64,000 nucleotides of DNA from Xiphydria camelus (Eukaryota > Arthropoda > Insecta > Hymenoptera > Xiphydriidae). The position numbers and the translations under genes are program-made. The stretch is from contig OY783194.1 in NCBI GenBank assembly GCA_963678675.1, positions 13,220,972-13,284,971 on the forward strand. Reading direction: 5' to 3'. Below are positions 1 through 10,945 of the stretch, one piece after another (within the stretch, counting starts at the first letter, position 1; the number at the start of each line of letters is the position of its first letter). The notes below the pieces were generated by a model. That model was not told the DNA's origin. It made no database searches and was given only the letters and a program-made list of their open reading frames with translations.

Positions 1-835
1 TATCGACAGAGAAAAATAGTGATAAAGGAATTACTTGATTATTGTGATCCAATTCCATTTCATCTCCTATTCTGCCACGGCTTGTATTGATGATTGATTT
101 TCTTCGATTTTTCCCGTGCTCGCATGACCCTGAAAACAAAAAATAGAACAAACACAAAGATATTGTCCTTCCATTGTGTGTGAAAGTGAGGTTAAAGCTG
201 TCAAATGGCAATTAAACTTATCTGATGGCAATTCTTCTGAGACCGTCTCCTTTCCTGCTCCTTTCTTGATGCACAGGCATTGAAGAGAAGAATACCACTG
301 CATCCGTTCACTATCTCGATATTCGAAAAAAATACAAACGATTATTAAACTATACGGAGCGTCTGTCACATTCACCACTATTGAGATTCACTACTCCGAT
401 TACACTGAATTTTTACTTTTTATTAACAAGCGCGTCCGAGGATCGAAAAAATGCGAGGGAAATTGTTTCGCAAATGGAAATATTTTATTAATTTTGAAAA
501 ATAACTAAACATTCAAGGAATATATTCTCTCACACACTCTCACATACATTTTTGATGGCGTATGCGTGTAGCCGCATCTGTGTACACATTTCCGACCATG
601 GCCGAATATCGCCGAAGATAGGCGGAATTTTTGTGAGATTTTGACATATATATATCGCCCGAGAAATCGGATTCTCGACTTTTGAGGCGCGAGGGGCGTG
701 GCTTCGCGTTGCTAAGGAAAAATCTCTGTTAATATGTAACTTACAACATTTACTCTGGTCTCTATCGATAGAGAATAGTCGATTTATATGGCGTAACTAA
801 GCATAGTTTTGGTTATAACCGTATATTTATTGAGA
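1..835. other. No recognised gene
   Basis: I see no gene, long hairpin or transposon end here. A 103-codon minus-strand frame (67-378) has no recognisable domain, signal peptide or splice logic, so it is treated as chance. Confidence 0.5.
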
Positions 836-975
836 AAATTCGATGTTAAAATTGAGGGGTGAAGGGGGCTGACATTTTTCCTGTAAAGATACATGGGTGC
901 TGGCGACGACAGCGCTGGCGGCGTCGTTCTGACGACTTGAATGAACATGCCGCGAGACACTACCGTATCTCTTGA
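836..975 (+). repeat. Dispersed repeat, copy 1
   Basis: About 140 bp, closely similar to 39839-39985 in the same orientation. Both start near AAATTCGATGT, pass through a block with ATACATGGGTGC or ACACGGGTGC, and end in a short hairpin-like GAGACACTACCGTRTCTC. The second copy sits inside a LINE relic, so this is a mobile or dispersed unit. A 128-codon minus ORF and a 132-codon plus ORF across it are by-products of its GC content. Confidence 0.7.
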
Positions 976-1063
976 TAGCATCACCGACGAAAGTCGCGTC
1001 GCGTGGTGTGTGTACACTCGTCGAGTATCGTATACCTGCGTAGCGTTTTGTGCGAAGGGCCTA

Positions 1064-1209
1064 AATGGAATGGGGCAGGGTCGAGATCGGTGTATGAGTG
1101 AGGCACGTACGATAGCGCTGGAGTGTGTGGGTTTCGTTACGGTTTTTGAGGAATTTTCGTTGCATACCACGCTTTTAGTCCCCTCAGCAAAGAAGTTTCA
1201 CTTCAAAAA
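1064..1209 (+). repeat. Solo terminal fragment of the large inverted family
   Basis: The stretch from GGAATGGGGCAGGGTCGAG to CAAAGAAGTTTCACTTCAAAA matches the outer end of the module at 32341-33860 in the same orientation, and the outer end of 3431-4805 in inverted orientation. It keeps the GGGGCAGGGTCGAGA subterminal word and the GTGTGTGGGTTTCG block. It is therefore a third, truncated terminus of that family. Confidence 0.75.
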
Positions 1210-1249
1210 CAATTCATTGTACACGAACGCCGTTCCACTGCGAACCGAG

Positions 1250-1475
1250 AAATGTAATCAATTACAAGCGATTACCACGGTGATTACACTGATTTCGGTA
1301 GTAAATGATTACATTGATTATCACTATCGATTACATTGATTACCACTACCTTCGAAGATGACTTCATGATTACTAAATGATTTCAATGATTACAATATAT
1401 TAGTAATTGTTGAAATCATGTAAAACTTCATTGATTACAATGTGATTACACTTCGATTACAAACTTGAGTGACAC
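1250..1475 (+). repeat. GATTAC-rich degenerate repeat tract
   Basis: About eleven occurrences of GATTAC, mostly in the context TGATTACA or CGATTAC, fall within about 230 bp at irregular spacing. They are not a simple microsatellite. Either a decayed minisatellite or an inserted element's subterminal repeats could give this pattern. Confidence 0.6.
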
Positions 1476-1522
1476 CACGATTACGGATGTGCATAGCCCC
1501 TCGGGCGGATCGCCAAGAACGA

Positions 1523-1576
1523 CTTTGAGCCGCTCGTTGTGATCCATAAGAGATGGATCGTATGAGCGGCTCAAAG
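1523..1576. repeat. Hairpin, 13-bp arms
   Basis: CTTTGAGCCGCTC (1523-1535) is the exact inverse complement of GAGCGGCTCAAAG (1564-1576). It lies in a GC-richer stretch rich in GAGCGG words and is probably a transposon end remnant. Confidence 0.6.
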
Positions 1577-1726
1577 CCCTTTGTTAGGCGCTCTAAGCCA
1601 CGCCCCAATCAAGTGAACGCGAACCGCTCGGCTCGCAGATGTAGGTATATCCGGCTGGTCGATGGAAATTTATTGGAAGCGTTCATTTAAATGGACGGTT
1701 CATGAGCGGTTCACGAGCGGCATATC

Positions 1727-1816
1727 GCAGATGTATACGCACCTTAAGGTTGTAGGTTTCTAGCGAGTGGTGAAGGGTTAATGATGCTCATAAAAAGGTG
1801 CGTATACATCTGTTGC
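1727..1816. repeat. Inverted repeat, ~20-bp arms
   Basis: GCAGATGTATACGCACCTT (1727-1745) pairs with a near-perfect inverse at 1795-1816, giving a short foldback around an AT-rich loop. It is probably the remnant ends of a small MITE. Confidence 0.6.
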
Positions 1817-1989
1817 CACATTACCGGCTACTTTGCACTGAACGGGAGACGAATGTAAGTGCGTGGTGGCTACACTGCATCTTGAGCGTTTGTCGGAGAG
1901 CTACTCGCACTGGGCGGCACGGCGCCGCTTTTCCGTTCGTTCTATATTTTTTGAAAAATTATAGCCACGGGCCGTTTCAGAAATGTTTA

Positions 1990-2556
1990 GTGCCCGGGCA
2001 CACAGAGCGCGGTCTGGCGTTCCGCGTTCTGCGTTCAGCGTTCTGCGTTCAGAGTTCTGCGTTCCGACGGGACACAGGTGGCGGTCAATTAACCAGCGTT
2101 CCAGTTTTGTTCAAAATATTGTGCGTGAAACATGCTCTCAGATAGTTCGTCTTCCGACGAAGAAGAAGCATTGCTTTTGTGGAGCCTGGAAGCGACCAGG
2201 AGAAAAAGAAAAAGGAAACACTGGGTGCACCCAATAAACAGCAAGCGAGAAGACGAAGAAGAATTTCATACTCTTTTTGCTGAATTGCTTGACGATGAAG
2301 AACGATTTCTTATTTATTTTCGTATGTCATATAACAAACGTCTTTCGCAAACTAATTCAGTTAATTTTTCTCTTTCCGACATAGCGTTCACGCGTTCTCT
2401 GTCTTTCTGTGAATAGAAAGCCAGAACGCAAGAGTTCTCGTTGACCGCAGCGGTCTGACCGCTGGCAGTGCGTGTTGTTACTTGTAACTCCATTCATTAC
2501 AAAGAACGCAGAACGCGGAACGCGGAACGCTGACCGCGCTCTGTGTGCCCGGGCCC
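1990..2556 (+). mobile_element. PIF/Harbinger deletion derivative
   Basis: The 567-bp element is flanked by TTA on both sides (1987-1989 and 2557-2559). Its TIRs begin GGGCCCGGGCACACAGAGCGC (right end read inward; the left starts GTGCCC). A 3-bp TWA duplication is the Harbinger signature. Subterminal GTTCCGCGTTCTGCGTTC words repeat inside both ends. Inside is the 5' part of a transposase ORF; the catalytic part is deleted. It interrupts an older repeat also seen, inverted, at 25775-25935. Confidence 0.88.
2132..2416 (+). pseudogene. Harbinger transposase N-terminal fragment
   Basis: Only the N-terminal ~70 residues of a HARBI1-type transposase remain. The start MLSDSSSSDEEEALLLWSL is acidic, followed by a basic run (RRKRKRKHWVHPINSKRE) and the conserved WVHPIN and DEERF...YFRMS motifs that precede the DDE domain in this family. 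After about residue 70 the sequence no longer resembles a transposase, and it stops within the right subterminal repeats. No catalytic residues are present, so it cannot act alone. The family normally runs about 350-400 residues. Confidence 0.85.
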
Positions 2557-2670
2557 TTAAAGGAAGCATTTACATTTTTTTCGAATTTGTCTAATAGTAA
2601 AAAATATACGAAATCACTTAAAATCAAAAAACGGCGGCGCCGCGCTCATATAGCGAATGGTGAAGGTTTA
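2557..2670 (+). repeat. Dispersed repeat interrupted by Harbinger
   Basis: Together with 1945-1989 this matches 25775-25935 in inverted orientation, including the core CGGCGGCGCCGCGCTCATAT. The Harbinger copy inserted at a TTA within it, which makes this repeat older than that insertion. Confidence 0.7.
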
Positions 2671-2830
2671 AGATTAAGTGCTTTGATCTGCACTAGAGAG
2701 AGAGTTTGGTCAGTTAAACATTTTTGAACAAAAGTATTCACGGAGGTGAGAAATTTTGATAATTTCCGTTACACAGTAAAGCATTTTGTGGTTATCAAAA
2801 GTACGCGTGGTGTTAAAGAAACTTGTACCG

Positions 2831-3188
2831 TATGTATCATTCCAAACGAAACATGTTTAGACACCGACATTTCCGATACTTTACCGACGGTGAAGAATTT
2901 GATAGTTAGAGTTGGTTTGAGAAGAGTGCGCTGTATGTGCTACGTGAGAGCGAAAAGTGTCAAACGTTTGATTTCTCGATAGCTGTCAATTCGGGAGATC
3001 GAATTGATCGAATTGACAGCTTTCCCGAATTGATAGCTATCGGGAAATCAGACGTTTGACACTTTTCGCTCTCATGCAGCACACAAAGCGCACTCTTCTC
3101 AAGCCAACTCTAACTATAAAATTCTTGACCGTCGGTAAAGTATCGGAAATGTCGGTATCTAAACTTGTTTCGTTTGGAATGATACATA
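2831..3188. repeat. Foldback MITE, ~165-bp arms
   Basis: Two long arms pair around a centre near GATCGAATTGATCG (about 3000). The left arm runs from TATGTATCATTCCAAACG to the centre, and the right arm returns to CGTTTGGAATGATACATA. The words GCTGTCAATTCGGGAGATCG and AGCGAAAAGTGTCAAACG recur in the palindrome at 42436-43262, so the two are distantly related. Confidence 0.85.
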
Positions 3189-3300
3189 GCCCGATAGAGC
3201 CAGGTGACTTTACAGTGGTGGCACTGTGGGACCACGCGGTGACTTTGAGAAACATCACAGTGATGTCTTGGTGCGTGCCCACTGGGGTACCACTGTAGCA
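3189..3300. repeat. GTGAC/CACTG-rich block related to 6065-6155
   Basis: CCCGATAG..CCA..GTGACTTT and several CATCACAGTGATG-type palindromic words recur inverted at 6065-6155. It looks like the subterminal repeat of an unidentified element whose arms are 2.8 kb apart. Confidence 0.45.
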
Positions 3301-3430
3301 TCACGCAGTGTACAAAGTGGATAAAGTAGGATTTTGCAAAAGGGAACGCACGCAGTGACTTTACCGAGGTTTTTCACTGTATGCCCGTGCAGTGCCGCCG
3401 CCTGCCACCTGCCTAGTGGTGTCGTTTTTT

Positions 3431-4805
3431 TTTGAAGTGAAACTTCTTTGCTGAGGGTACTAAAATCGCGCGCGCCGACACGAGAGACCGTAACGAAACC
3501 CACACACTCCAGCGCTTCCGACCGTGCCTCACTCATCCAGTGCTCTCGACCCTGCCCAATATACCGCTCTCAACTCTGCCCCATTCCACCGCTCTCTACC
3601 GTACGTAGACTATCGCCTTTGCCAGGCAAGCCATGTGTCGATTTTGCGAGGCTGGAGCGCCAGGCCGCCGTGCGACTATCACTCACGCGGCGAGGCTAAC
3701 TATTATCGCAACCTAAGTAACGCACTAATCTAGATATTATCTGTACATCGGTCGCAACAGCGAGGCAGGCGGTATGTTTTGGTGACTGGGGGTTACGAAT
3801 GCGTTCGCAGTCCCACACAATTCCCTCAAAACTACCTCTCAGTGTATCTAATTGTAAACCACGGCTACATCACGGAATTACTGTATCTCTTTGAATCCAA
3901 TATAATCACCAGTAATATTGTGAGTCCAGTGTTAAATCATTTCAACTAACCGATACGGTTTAAATCCACCACTCTACGTTTTCGGTCACTATTTGTGTCA
4001 CGCAGTAGTGTCTTCGGGATTTACGACCTCGAGGAGATCTACTCTTGATAGCACATGTTATAGTTATTAACTTGAAACTGAAGAAAAATGATGCAAAAAT
4101 CAATCGCTGTTTAGACTGTGCAGATGGGGTCTGGTTTGTGTTGCTCGAGAGGGTTTCTTCGGGCGATAAAAGCTATTGTTCGTATTATGAGGCGACGCAG
4201 TGTCGCACCTCCACTAAGAGGACTGGTTAGTCTCACCATAAATCTAGCGTTTAGGACCCTTTTTTGGGCATATCCGTAAGATGATATGAGAAACCAGACT
4301 AGAGGGTGCAGAGTTACTTGTGAGTTATTTGTATTTCGTTTGTACATTTTCTGTTTTCCGGATTTTACCGCGTCGAATGGCCGGCTATACGGAGCTCGTG
4401 TAGTCTGCGATCGGGGTCGTAACCTTTCTCGAGTAACCACCATGCATTATTGTACATTCTTTGGCGTGTGTGTATGTATGTATGTGTGTGTATTTATTTA
4501 TAATTATTGTTGCAAAAAAACAACAGAACGGTCAAAAGAGTACAGTGACAGGCAACGTGTAAAATAAACTTTCAATTTCGTTAACGTCAATGAACACTGA
4601 ACATTCTTTCGCGTGTGTGTTATATTAAAATTATTATGACAAAAACAGGAAAACAACGAGCAAAAGAGTTTCGTGACAGGCACCGTGTAAAGAAAACAAT
4701 GACGAAGACACTACCTAAAACTGATGCAGAACGTAGTCGAAAATGGAGAGAGAGAATTAAATTAACACAATCAAATATTGCTATATCTGCTAATGCAGAT
4801 CAACA
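3431..4805 (+). mobile_element. Terminal module, copy A (large unidentified transposon)
   Basis: The outer end is TTTTGAAGTGAAACTTCTTTGC. It is followed by imperfect ~30-bp subterminal units (CTCGACCCTGCCCAATATACC type) and then about 1.2 kb that matches 32341-33860 in inverted orientation almost throughout. A related stretch occurs at 21530-22270. The inner part carries a short basic ORF (4615-4986) and a decayed tandem duplicate of its start (4450-4590). No matching TSD was found against copy B, so copies A and B may be separate insertions or the two ends of one 30-kb structure. Confidence 0.7.
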
Positions 4806-4986
4806 CCAGTCCCAAACCCTGGGGAATGTAACAGATTTTCAAGTTCCTGGAGGATCCAAATCGGTAAAAATACATCCAGTGTATGTGATATTCCTTACAC
4901 TACATTTTGTGCCCATACAAAAATTCATATTGAATTCAACAAGAAAAAAACACAAAACGTGTGGCCGCCACACGCGGAAGAAGTGA
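4615..4986 (+). pseudogene. Basic N-terminal fragment of a transposon protein
   Basis: The likely start is the ATG of MTKTGKQRAKEFRDRHRVKK, with an N-terminus rich in Lys/Arg and the motif TDAERSRKWRERIKL. Such AERxRxxRER blocks open many insect transposon proteins (Helitron-like and others), but the sequence does not decide which. The equivalent on the minus strand of copy B (about 32390-32530) is frameshifted. Upstream, 4500-4560 holds a second, truncated copy (KKTTERSKEYSDRQRVK then stop), so this 5' region was tandemly duplicated before the modules spread. Beyond about residue 55 the frame runs into a foldback element. Confidence 0.45.
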
Positions 4987-5140
4987 AACTTCGATATCAG
5001 TTTCTCTGAATTTGATTCCGGTGGTATTAGTTTCAATTGGCTCTGCGAAGAAGCATCGTAAAAACTTGTATAGAGCCAATTGAAACTAATACCACCGGAA
5101 TCAAATTCAGAGAAACTGATATCGAAGTTTCACTTCTTTT
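4954..5140. repeat. Foldback MITE, truncated copy
   Basis: It starts AAAACGTGTGGCCGCCACACG, and its arms pair around TGGCTCTGCGAAG...TATAGAGCCA. The right arm stops at CACTTCTTTT without the terminal GGCCGCCACACG block. The complete copy is at 32123-32332. Confidence 0.85.
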
Positions 5141-5156
5141 TTTCATACCCTACCCG

Positions 5157-5250
5157 CCCTACCCGGATTCGAACCTGCGTTCTTTAGGATACGAGATGCT
5201 TCGAAACGTGGAAATGCCTTCGCATTCTACCAATTGAGCCACCGACTCTT
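5157..5250 (-). other. tRNA-like sequence (SINE head or tRNA relic)
   Basis: Read on the minus strand it has an A box (TGGCTCAATTGGTAGA) and, about 50 bp on, a perfect B box (GGTTCGAATCC). T-stem pairing is poor and the anticodon arm is not clear. A tRNA-derived SINE promoter or a degenerate tRNA therefore fits better than a working tRNA gene. It abuts the truncated foldback element at 4954-5140. Confidence 0.6.
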
Positions 5251-5367
5251 CAAGCGGTTTCAATCCACTCAGGTCATGATATCGAAACCGGACATGACAG
5301 TGACTGCTCTCGAAGGATCTCATTAATTTTTTAAAAATAATTTGATATTTTTCTTTTTTAAAATAAA

Positions 5368-5923
5368 TGTCAACATAACCACGTAACATAAACAAAGAAT
5401 TTGTAAATAAAAGTAGTTTTAAAAGTAAATAGTTTTATATTTTCCTGCGGAATCAAAAAGAGAAACCAAAATGCAGTGAAAATCGTCGCTTCTTGCATAC
5501 AATCGTCACATGGTACTATTTGCCTTACCGATTTATGTACAGAAGCGTTGCAAAAACATGTTTGTATCTTCCTCTGGCCCAGCTGCACTTGCACGTTACT
5601 TCTTTATTGTTGTTTACCAGTAAGATGTTCACTTTAACTTCGTGAGGAGCACTTGTTACATGTGACGGTTGTACGCAAGAAGCGACGATTTTCACTGCAT
5701 TTTTGTTTCTCTTTTTGATTCCGCAGGAAAATACAGACTCTCTCTCTGCTTTCAATACCGCTTCTCCTTTCACTAGCGGCCTTTTTGACTCTCTTAGAAT
5801 TGACAAGATATCTTCGATACCGATATTCATCACTTATGAATTATTGGGTTTATTGCACTTGCACACTTAAAACTACTTTTATTTACAAATACTTTGTTTA
5901 TGTTACGTGGTTATATGTTGACA
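5368..5923. mobile_element. Foldback element carrying a SWIM-like ORF
   Basis: The arms pair: TGTCAACATAACCACGTAAC (5368 on) with the inverse ending at 5923, and TTCCTGCGGAATCAAAAAGAG (about 5440-5510) with its inverse at about 5655-5735. The right arm is longer because it holds an ORF on the minus strand. Confidence 0.75.
5525..5833 (-). pseudogene. SWIM-zinc-finger-like protein fragment
   Basis: The ~102-codon frame opens with a short acidic-basic lead, then SHVTSAPHEVKVNILLVN and CKCSWARGRYKHVFATLLYI. This is the layout of a SWIM domain (CxC, then CxH, followed by a hydrophobic helix), as found in many insect transposon-linked SWIM proteins. The third zinc ligand is replaced: the expected C-K-H reads Y-K-H. 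It starts at an alternative codon and is confined to the foldback element, so I infer a captured, broken fragment rather than a working gene. Confidence 0.6.
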
Positions 5924-6159
5924 TTCGGTCCGTAACGATGGCCATCTTAGGAAGAACGAAACGCCACCATACGGCGGTGTCCGACGCGAATAAAAATTCC
6001 GTAAGCGTAAGCGAATAGACCAATCAGGATACAGTATTCCGTTGTGGTAAAAATTCGCACTCCCCGGATCCTCACTGTGGCATCACAGTAACGTCACTCA
6101 GTGACGCCACCGCGTGACGCTTGGGTGAAAGTCACGCTTGGCTATCGGGGTAGGTACGG

Positions 6160-7245
6160 TAGATGTGTTCTACTTATTACCAGGTCAACAAGCAAATTAA
6201 ATAAATAATGTCTTCTTATAATGTACTAACGGAGGTGAGAAATGATTTTGAACAAATATTTTTCTTTACCTTCTTTATCAAAGTATCACAAAGTACTTCA
6301 ACATGTACCACTGATTTTGACATTACTGAATCATCGATGCATAGAAGTTGGTACCTTCGCACGTCCTCAATAGATGGAGCAGTATTCACGAGATTTAGAG
6401 TATTTTAAGAAGTAACGAAGGTGAGATTGTTTGGCAGACAAGACGAGTTAGTAAAATTCTTCAATTTTCATGAAGATTGAAGAAAAAATTTGTGAGTGAT
6501 TGCAATGAAGTATTATTCTACTTACTTTATAAATATCCTAAAATTTATAATTGGTTTTTAGTTTTCTATAATACATGTAACAGTGTTGACTTCTGTATGG
6601 GGGGAAGTTCACGGAGGTGAGATCTCACCCTCCGTTGATAGGTTAAAACATGAAAAAAAAAGGATTAAAAATTTCAAATTATATAATGGCTTAAATACAG
6701 TTCAATATATATATGTAGCTTTGATGTTATTTACTCTAAGCCGAACGATGATTCCATAATTTGTACCTGTGACAAGGAAGGTCTGCTTTTCGTGAGAATG
6801 ACCCATACATAACAGTACGTTTCTACCATTTATCAACATTTATTTCACGTCATCTTGTTTATAGTTTCTACATAGGTATACAAAATGTTATTTCTTCACT
6901 CTACGTATAAAAAATGTGTAAGAAACGTTTACTTGAAACGTGTTTCAAATCACGTTGAAAAAACGTTTGGTGTCAAAACGTTTATTTGATACTAGTTACC
7001 GAAAATTTGCCACATTTACGTACGATATATTAAACGTTTATAATTTAAAATTATATTAATTTATATATCGCCGTAAAAATAATTTTTTTGAAAATAATTT
7101 TTATAATTTTTCATAAAAAAAATTTCAGGTCAAGGTGTAGTAAATATATAAGAAAGAGATGAATTACAATAAATTTATTTTTTGAATTATAAATTTTTAA
7201 TTTTTATATCAAATTGGATTTAAATGTAAATCTTATTTATTGAAT
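6160..7245. other. No recognised gene
   Basis: AT-rich with no gene. Between 6920 and 7040 several AAACGTTT/AAACGTGTTT words cluster, and ACGGAGGTGAGA occurs near 6230 and 6614 (also 2741). Nothing else is supported. Confidence 0.5.
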
Positions 7246-7247
7246 TA

Positions 7248-8670
7248 GCACTTCTCAGAGAATTAGGGGCGAGATGTAAGTTTTTGAGCAAGCGTCGGTA
7301 GCAACAATAAAAAATGTGATCCAGCCCATTTCAGGTGGTAAGTCTAACAATAAGAAATGAGGTTTGACCTTATGGAGCTCCAATGTTAAATTCAGAATGG
7401 ATCAAAATTATTTGATATTATTCGTATAGAAGCCTCTACAGAGGTTTTTGTTCACACTAACACCAAAGATAACTATTACAAAAGTTCGTAATTTTATCCT
7501 CTGAGCCAAAGAATGAACGAAAACTCCTGAAGCTTGTTTTTAAGATAAATCGATAACGCTGATTCCGAAAAAAATAATTACAAAATTCTATCTTTATCCC
7601 CCGAACAGAAATGACCACCTCTATTGCGAAAAAATTTATAAAAATTCTAAAACTGTTAGAGCTACTTCCATATAAATAATTTCTATTCACTCGGTATGTA
7701 ACATTGGAGCTCCATAAGGCCGGACCTCGTTTCTAAGACTTTATTACCTGAGAGCTTTTTCACACTATCCGTTTTTCTAACGGACCGGTGAAACTAACGG
7801 AACGGTGAAACTACCGGACGCGCAACGTGAGCTCTTTCACATTATCCGTTTTTTTTAACGGACCGGTAAACTGACGGACTGTCAGATAATATGAATATGC
7901 ATTTTTTAAAACAAAATTTATATTTTTTCATAACTTGTTTAAATAAAAATGCGTTTTAAACTATAATATATCACTAGAACGCAGAATCAATAGCGATATT
8001 CCTATTCTACGGGTGAAAATACATAAGACAAACTTTTGTTTATCCTTTGCACTTCAAACCCCAACGAGAGATTAACATGGAAGATATTCTAACACGTTTT
8101 TTGTATTTTTTACAGATATCCGGCAATTATTTTGTCGGACAATCATTCCACTGCATTGTAAACTTAATTCCACACAAAATGAAAAAAAAATTAATGTTGG
8201 TAATGATGTCAACATGCTTCATAAAAATGACATGTTCAGAGATTCATGTCCGTCTTCGGAAACCTTCTCACAGTAGCTACATCACCGCTGAATGACTTGT
8301 AGCAAATTGCATATAAACCTACCGGAACAAATTAATACGGACGAGTGTAAACGGTCCCATGAGCCTTTGTGTGTTTCTACTAAACGGATCCGTTGTTTTC
8401 ACCGTTCCGGTAACGGACGAGTAGAAACCCATCCGTTGGTGCGACGGTACCGGAACGTTTTTTTAACGGACGTTTATACGTGTGAACGCTCCAATGCAAC
8501 TCAATGTGTTTCTACAGTATCCGGTAGTTTCACCGTTCCGTTAGTTTTACCGTCCGTTAGAAAAACGGATAGTGTGAAAGAGCTCTGAAGGGGCTGAATC
8601 ACATTTCTTGTCGCCACTACCGATGCTTCCTCAAAAACTAACATCTCTCCTCTAATTTTTTGAAAAGTGC
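7248..8670. mobile_element. Inverted-repeat element split by a MITE
   Basis: The left arm 7248-7395 begins GCACTTCTCAGAGAATTAGG. The right arm is in two pieces, 7695-7751 and 8589-8670, ending CTAATTTTTTGAAAAGTGC. Removing 7752-8585 plus one TGA restores a continuous arm. The loop (7396-7694) has no gene. Confidence 0.85.
7752..8585. mobile_element. MITE with GAGCTYTTTCACAC ends
   Basis: The 834-bp element has TIRs GAGCTYTTTCACACTATCC and is flanked by TGA on both sides (7749-7751, 8586-8588). Subterminal ACGGACCGGT and AACGGAACGGTGAAAC words are repeated at both ends. The 3-bp TNA duplication and the GAGC..CTTCACAC terminus link it to the GC-rich MITE at 34231-34537. No transposase was seen. 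Confidence 0.85.
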
Positions 8671-9215
8671 CAATCGTATCTAATGATTTTTATTTTTATT
8701 TCAATGTACTTTTAGGACAGCATGTCTAGATCAGTCTATATATTAACCAGGTACTGCAAGGACCGCTTGTGAGAAAGAACTCCACGTAGTCCGTTCAGCA
8801 ATAAGGCTCATTTCTTTGATCAGTATCGCATTCCCGAATTGATCAGGCTACATTTTTATGCTAGTGATATTAATATTGATCAGAAATTTAGTAGAGAAAA
8901 TGATTATCTTATCCAAATACACACTTTCAGGATTAACGTATATTTAATGTTTAATATACCTTTGATAATCGTTTTTTACTCTAACATAAGTACATTAACC
9001 CAAATAGTACCACCGTTCTTTTAAAAGGACGTATAAAAAATGTCCATTTGACAAACAGTTAATCTACTCGTATCGAGATATAAAAGTGTACTTAAAAAAA
9101 AAATAGTTTCGAGAGTATTTGGGTTAACGAGAACATTATTCGAAGACACACGATTAGGGTTATACTATCTGTCTGGCATTTAGGATATACGAGTATGTCC
9201 TATAAATATCTATTA

Positions 9216-10945
9216 CACTGTAAGTCATTTTGGGGGTCATGAAGAGGGTATTAAAATCTGACTTCAGTTTATGTTCCGGGCTGGTTTACCATTAACAAAA
9301 CTGATTTTGGTTTGGTTGTTGCTGCTCAGTTAAGCATTTTTTTCAATTTTGTAGTTTTTAGGGAGTATGAAGGGAAAACGGTCATTATTAAATTTAAAAA
9401 AAATGTTTTTTTTCACAAAATAGTTGTAGTGGGGGTTTTTAGGTACGAGGAATTCATTTCCGATATTTATATTTGCTAAAAACATCCGCCAGAGGGTGCT
9501 ACAGATAAATTTCCTATAAACTTTACGTATTTTCTATGAAAGATCATGTTTGTTTTGTATATTTTAATATCATTTTCTCATTATTTGTTTCATTTACTCA
9601 TTTTTAAAGTATAAAATTTTGAATATCGAAACCAGAAAGTGATGAACAGGGTGAGAGATTTCACCAAGTGTGCATGCCTTTTGAAGGTAAAGAATGCTTT
9701 TACGGTTTATAACATTAATGTAATAAATTTTGTCTTTTTTTTTATATTTCATACATTTTTTAGCACGTTATCAAGGAAAGAAATTAAATTCTATGATCGC
9801 CAATCTATGCAGGACTTTCAGACGTGATGCTGACGCATATGATACAGATAGACCGTGAGATAATGACAGATTCTGGTGCCCCATTTTCGCATACAAGCCT
9901 CAAAGAGGGTTGAAAAGTACTTCGATTTTGAGTAGAATGAAGGGAAATTTACGAATGGTCCCTGGGGATAACATATGAAAAATTCGATTTTTCTTAATAA
10001 AAAAATAAAAGGTACGTCTTGCCCATTTTTTCACGCCAGCCTTGTTCACTAAATGATTAATTAATAAAACCTGGCTTCGGAAATCAAAGGCTTGTGTGGG
10101 AAAATCGGTCAGAATCTCGATTTTTCCTTACAAGATTACGCCCTTATTTCAATCCTTTAGCCACCTGCAACACTCAAGCCTTTGGTTTTCCGAAGCCAGG
10201 TTTTATTAATTAATCATTTAGTGAACAAGGCTTGCGTGAAAAAATGGGCGAGATACCTTTTATTTTTTTGTTAAGAAAAATTTAATTTTGCATATGTTAT
10301 CCCCAGGGACCATTCGTAAATTTCCCTTCATTTTACTCAAAATCGAAGTACTTTTCAACCCTCTTCGAGGCTTGTATGTGAAAATGGGGCACCAGAATCT
10401 GTCACTATCTGACGGACTAACAATAAGACGAGGAGAGTGAAATAGAAGCGGAGGCTGCTGAAGGCGAAGAAGAAGAAAACCGCTCTGTAATTTATAGTAG
10501 CGACAGCGACTAAGAATAAATAATAAACACTTTTAAAAATATTTTTTCTTTTTTTTTAATTTTTATTATTTGCAAAAAAAAGGAGCAAATAAAACAGAAA
10601 TAGTAAGAAAATGTATGAAAATATATAAAACAAGCATGATCTTTCATAGAAAATACGTAAAGTTTATAGGAAACTTATCTGTAGCGCCATCTGGCGGATA
10701 TTTTTAGCAAAAATAAAATTCCTCGTACCTAAAAACCCCCACCACAACTATTTTGTGAAAAAAAACATTGTTTTTAAATTTAATAATGACCGTTTTCTCT
10801 TCATATTTCCTAAAACTACAAAATTGAAAAAAAAACGCTTAACTGAGCAGCAAAAACCAAACCAAAATCAGTTTTGTTAATGGTAGACCAGCCCGAAACA
10901 TAAACTGAAGTCAGATTTCAATACCCAATTTAGTGATTTACTGTG
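9216..10945. mobile_element. Harbinger-like element with nested palindrome
   Basis: TTA flanks both ends (9213-9215, 10946-10948). The TIRs begin CACTGTAAGTCATTTT or CACAGTAAATCACTAAA (the latter read inward from the right). The arms are long: 9246-9600 pairs with 10550-10926. Near 10430-10510 a plus-strand stretch reads as an acidic tail (EAEAAEGEEEENRS...SSDSD, stop), the likely C-terminus of a lost element protein. A second foldback (9864-10404) sits in the middle. Confidence 0.75.
9864..10404. repeat. Nested foldback MITE
   Basis: TIRs GACAGATTCTGGTGCCCCATTTTC; the arms run about 9864-10085 and 10160-10404, with matching words such as TGGTCCCTGGGGATAACATATG and CCTGGCTTCGGAAA. It lies inside the element at 9216-10945. 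Confidence 0.85.

Noticed and set aside
67..378. 103-codon minus-strand ORF
   Set aside because: No domain, no convincing start context, composition like the surroundings.
1064..1209. A host gene in the 941-1339 frame
   Set aside because: The frame runs across two dispersed repeats and a transposon end.
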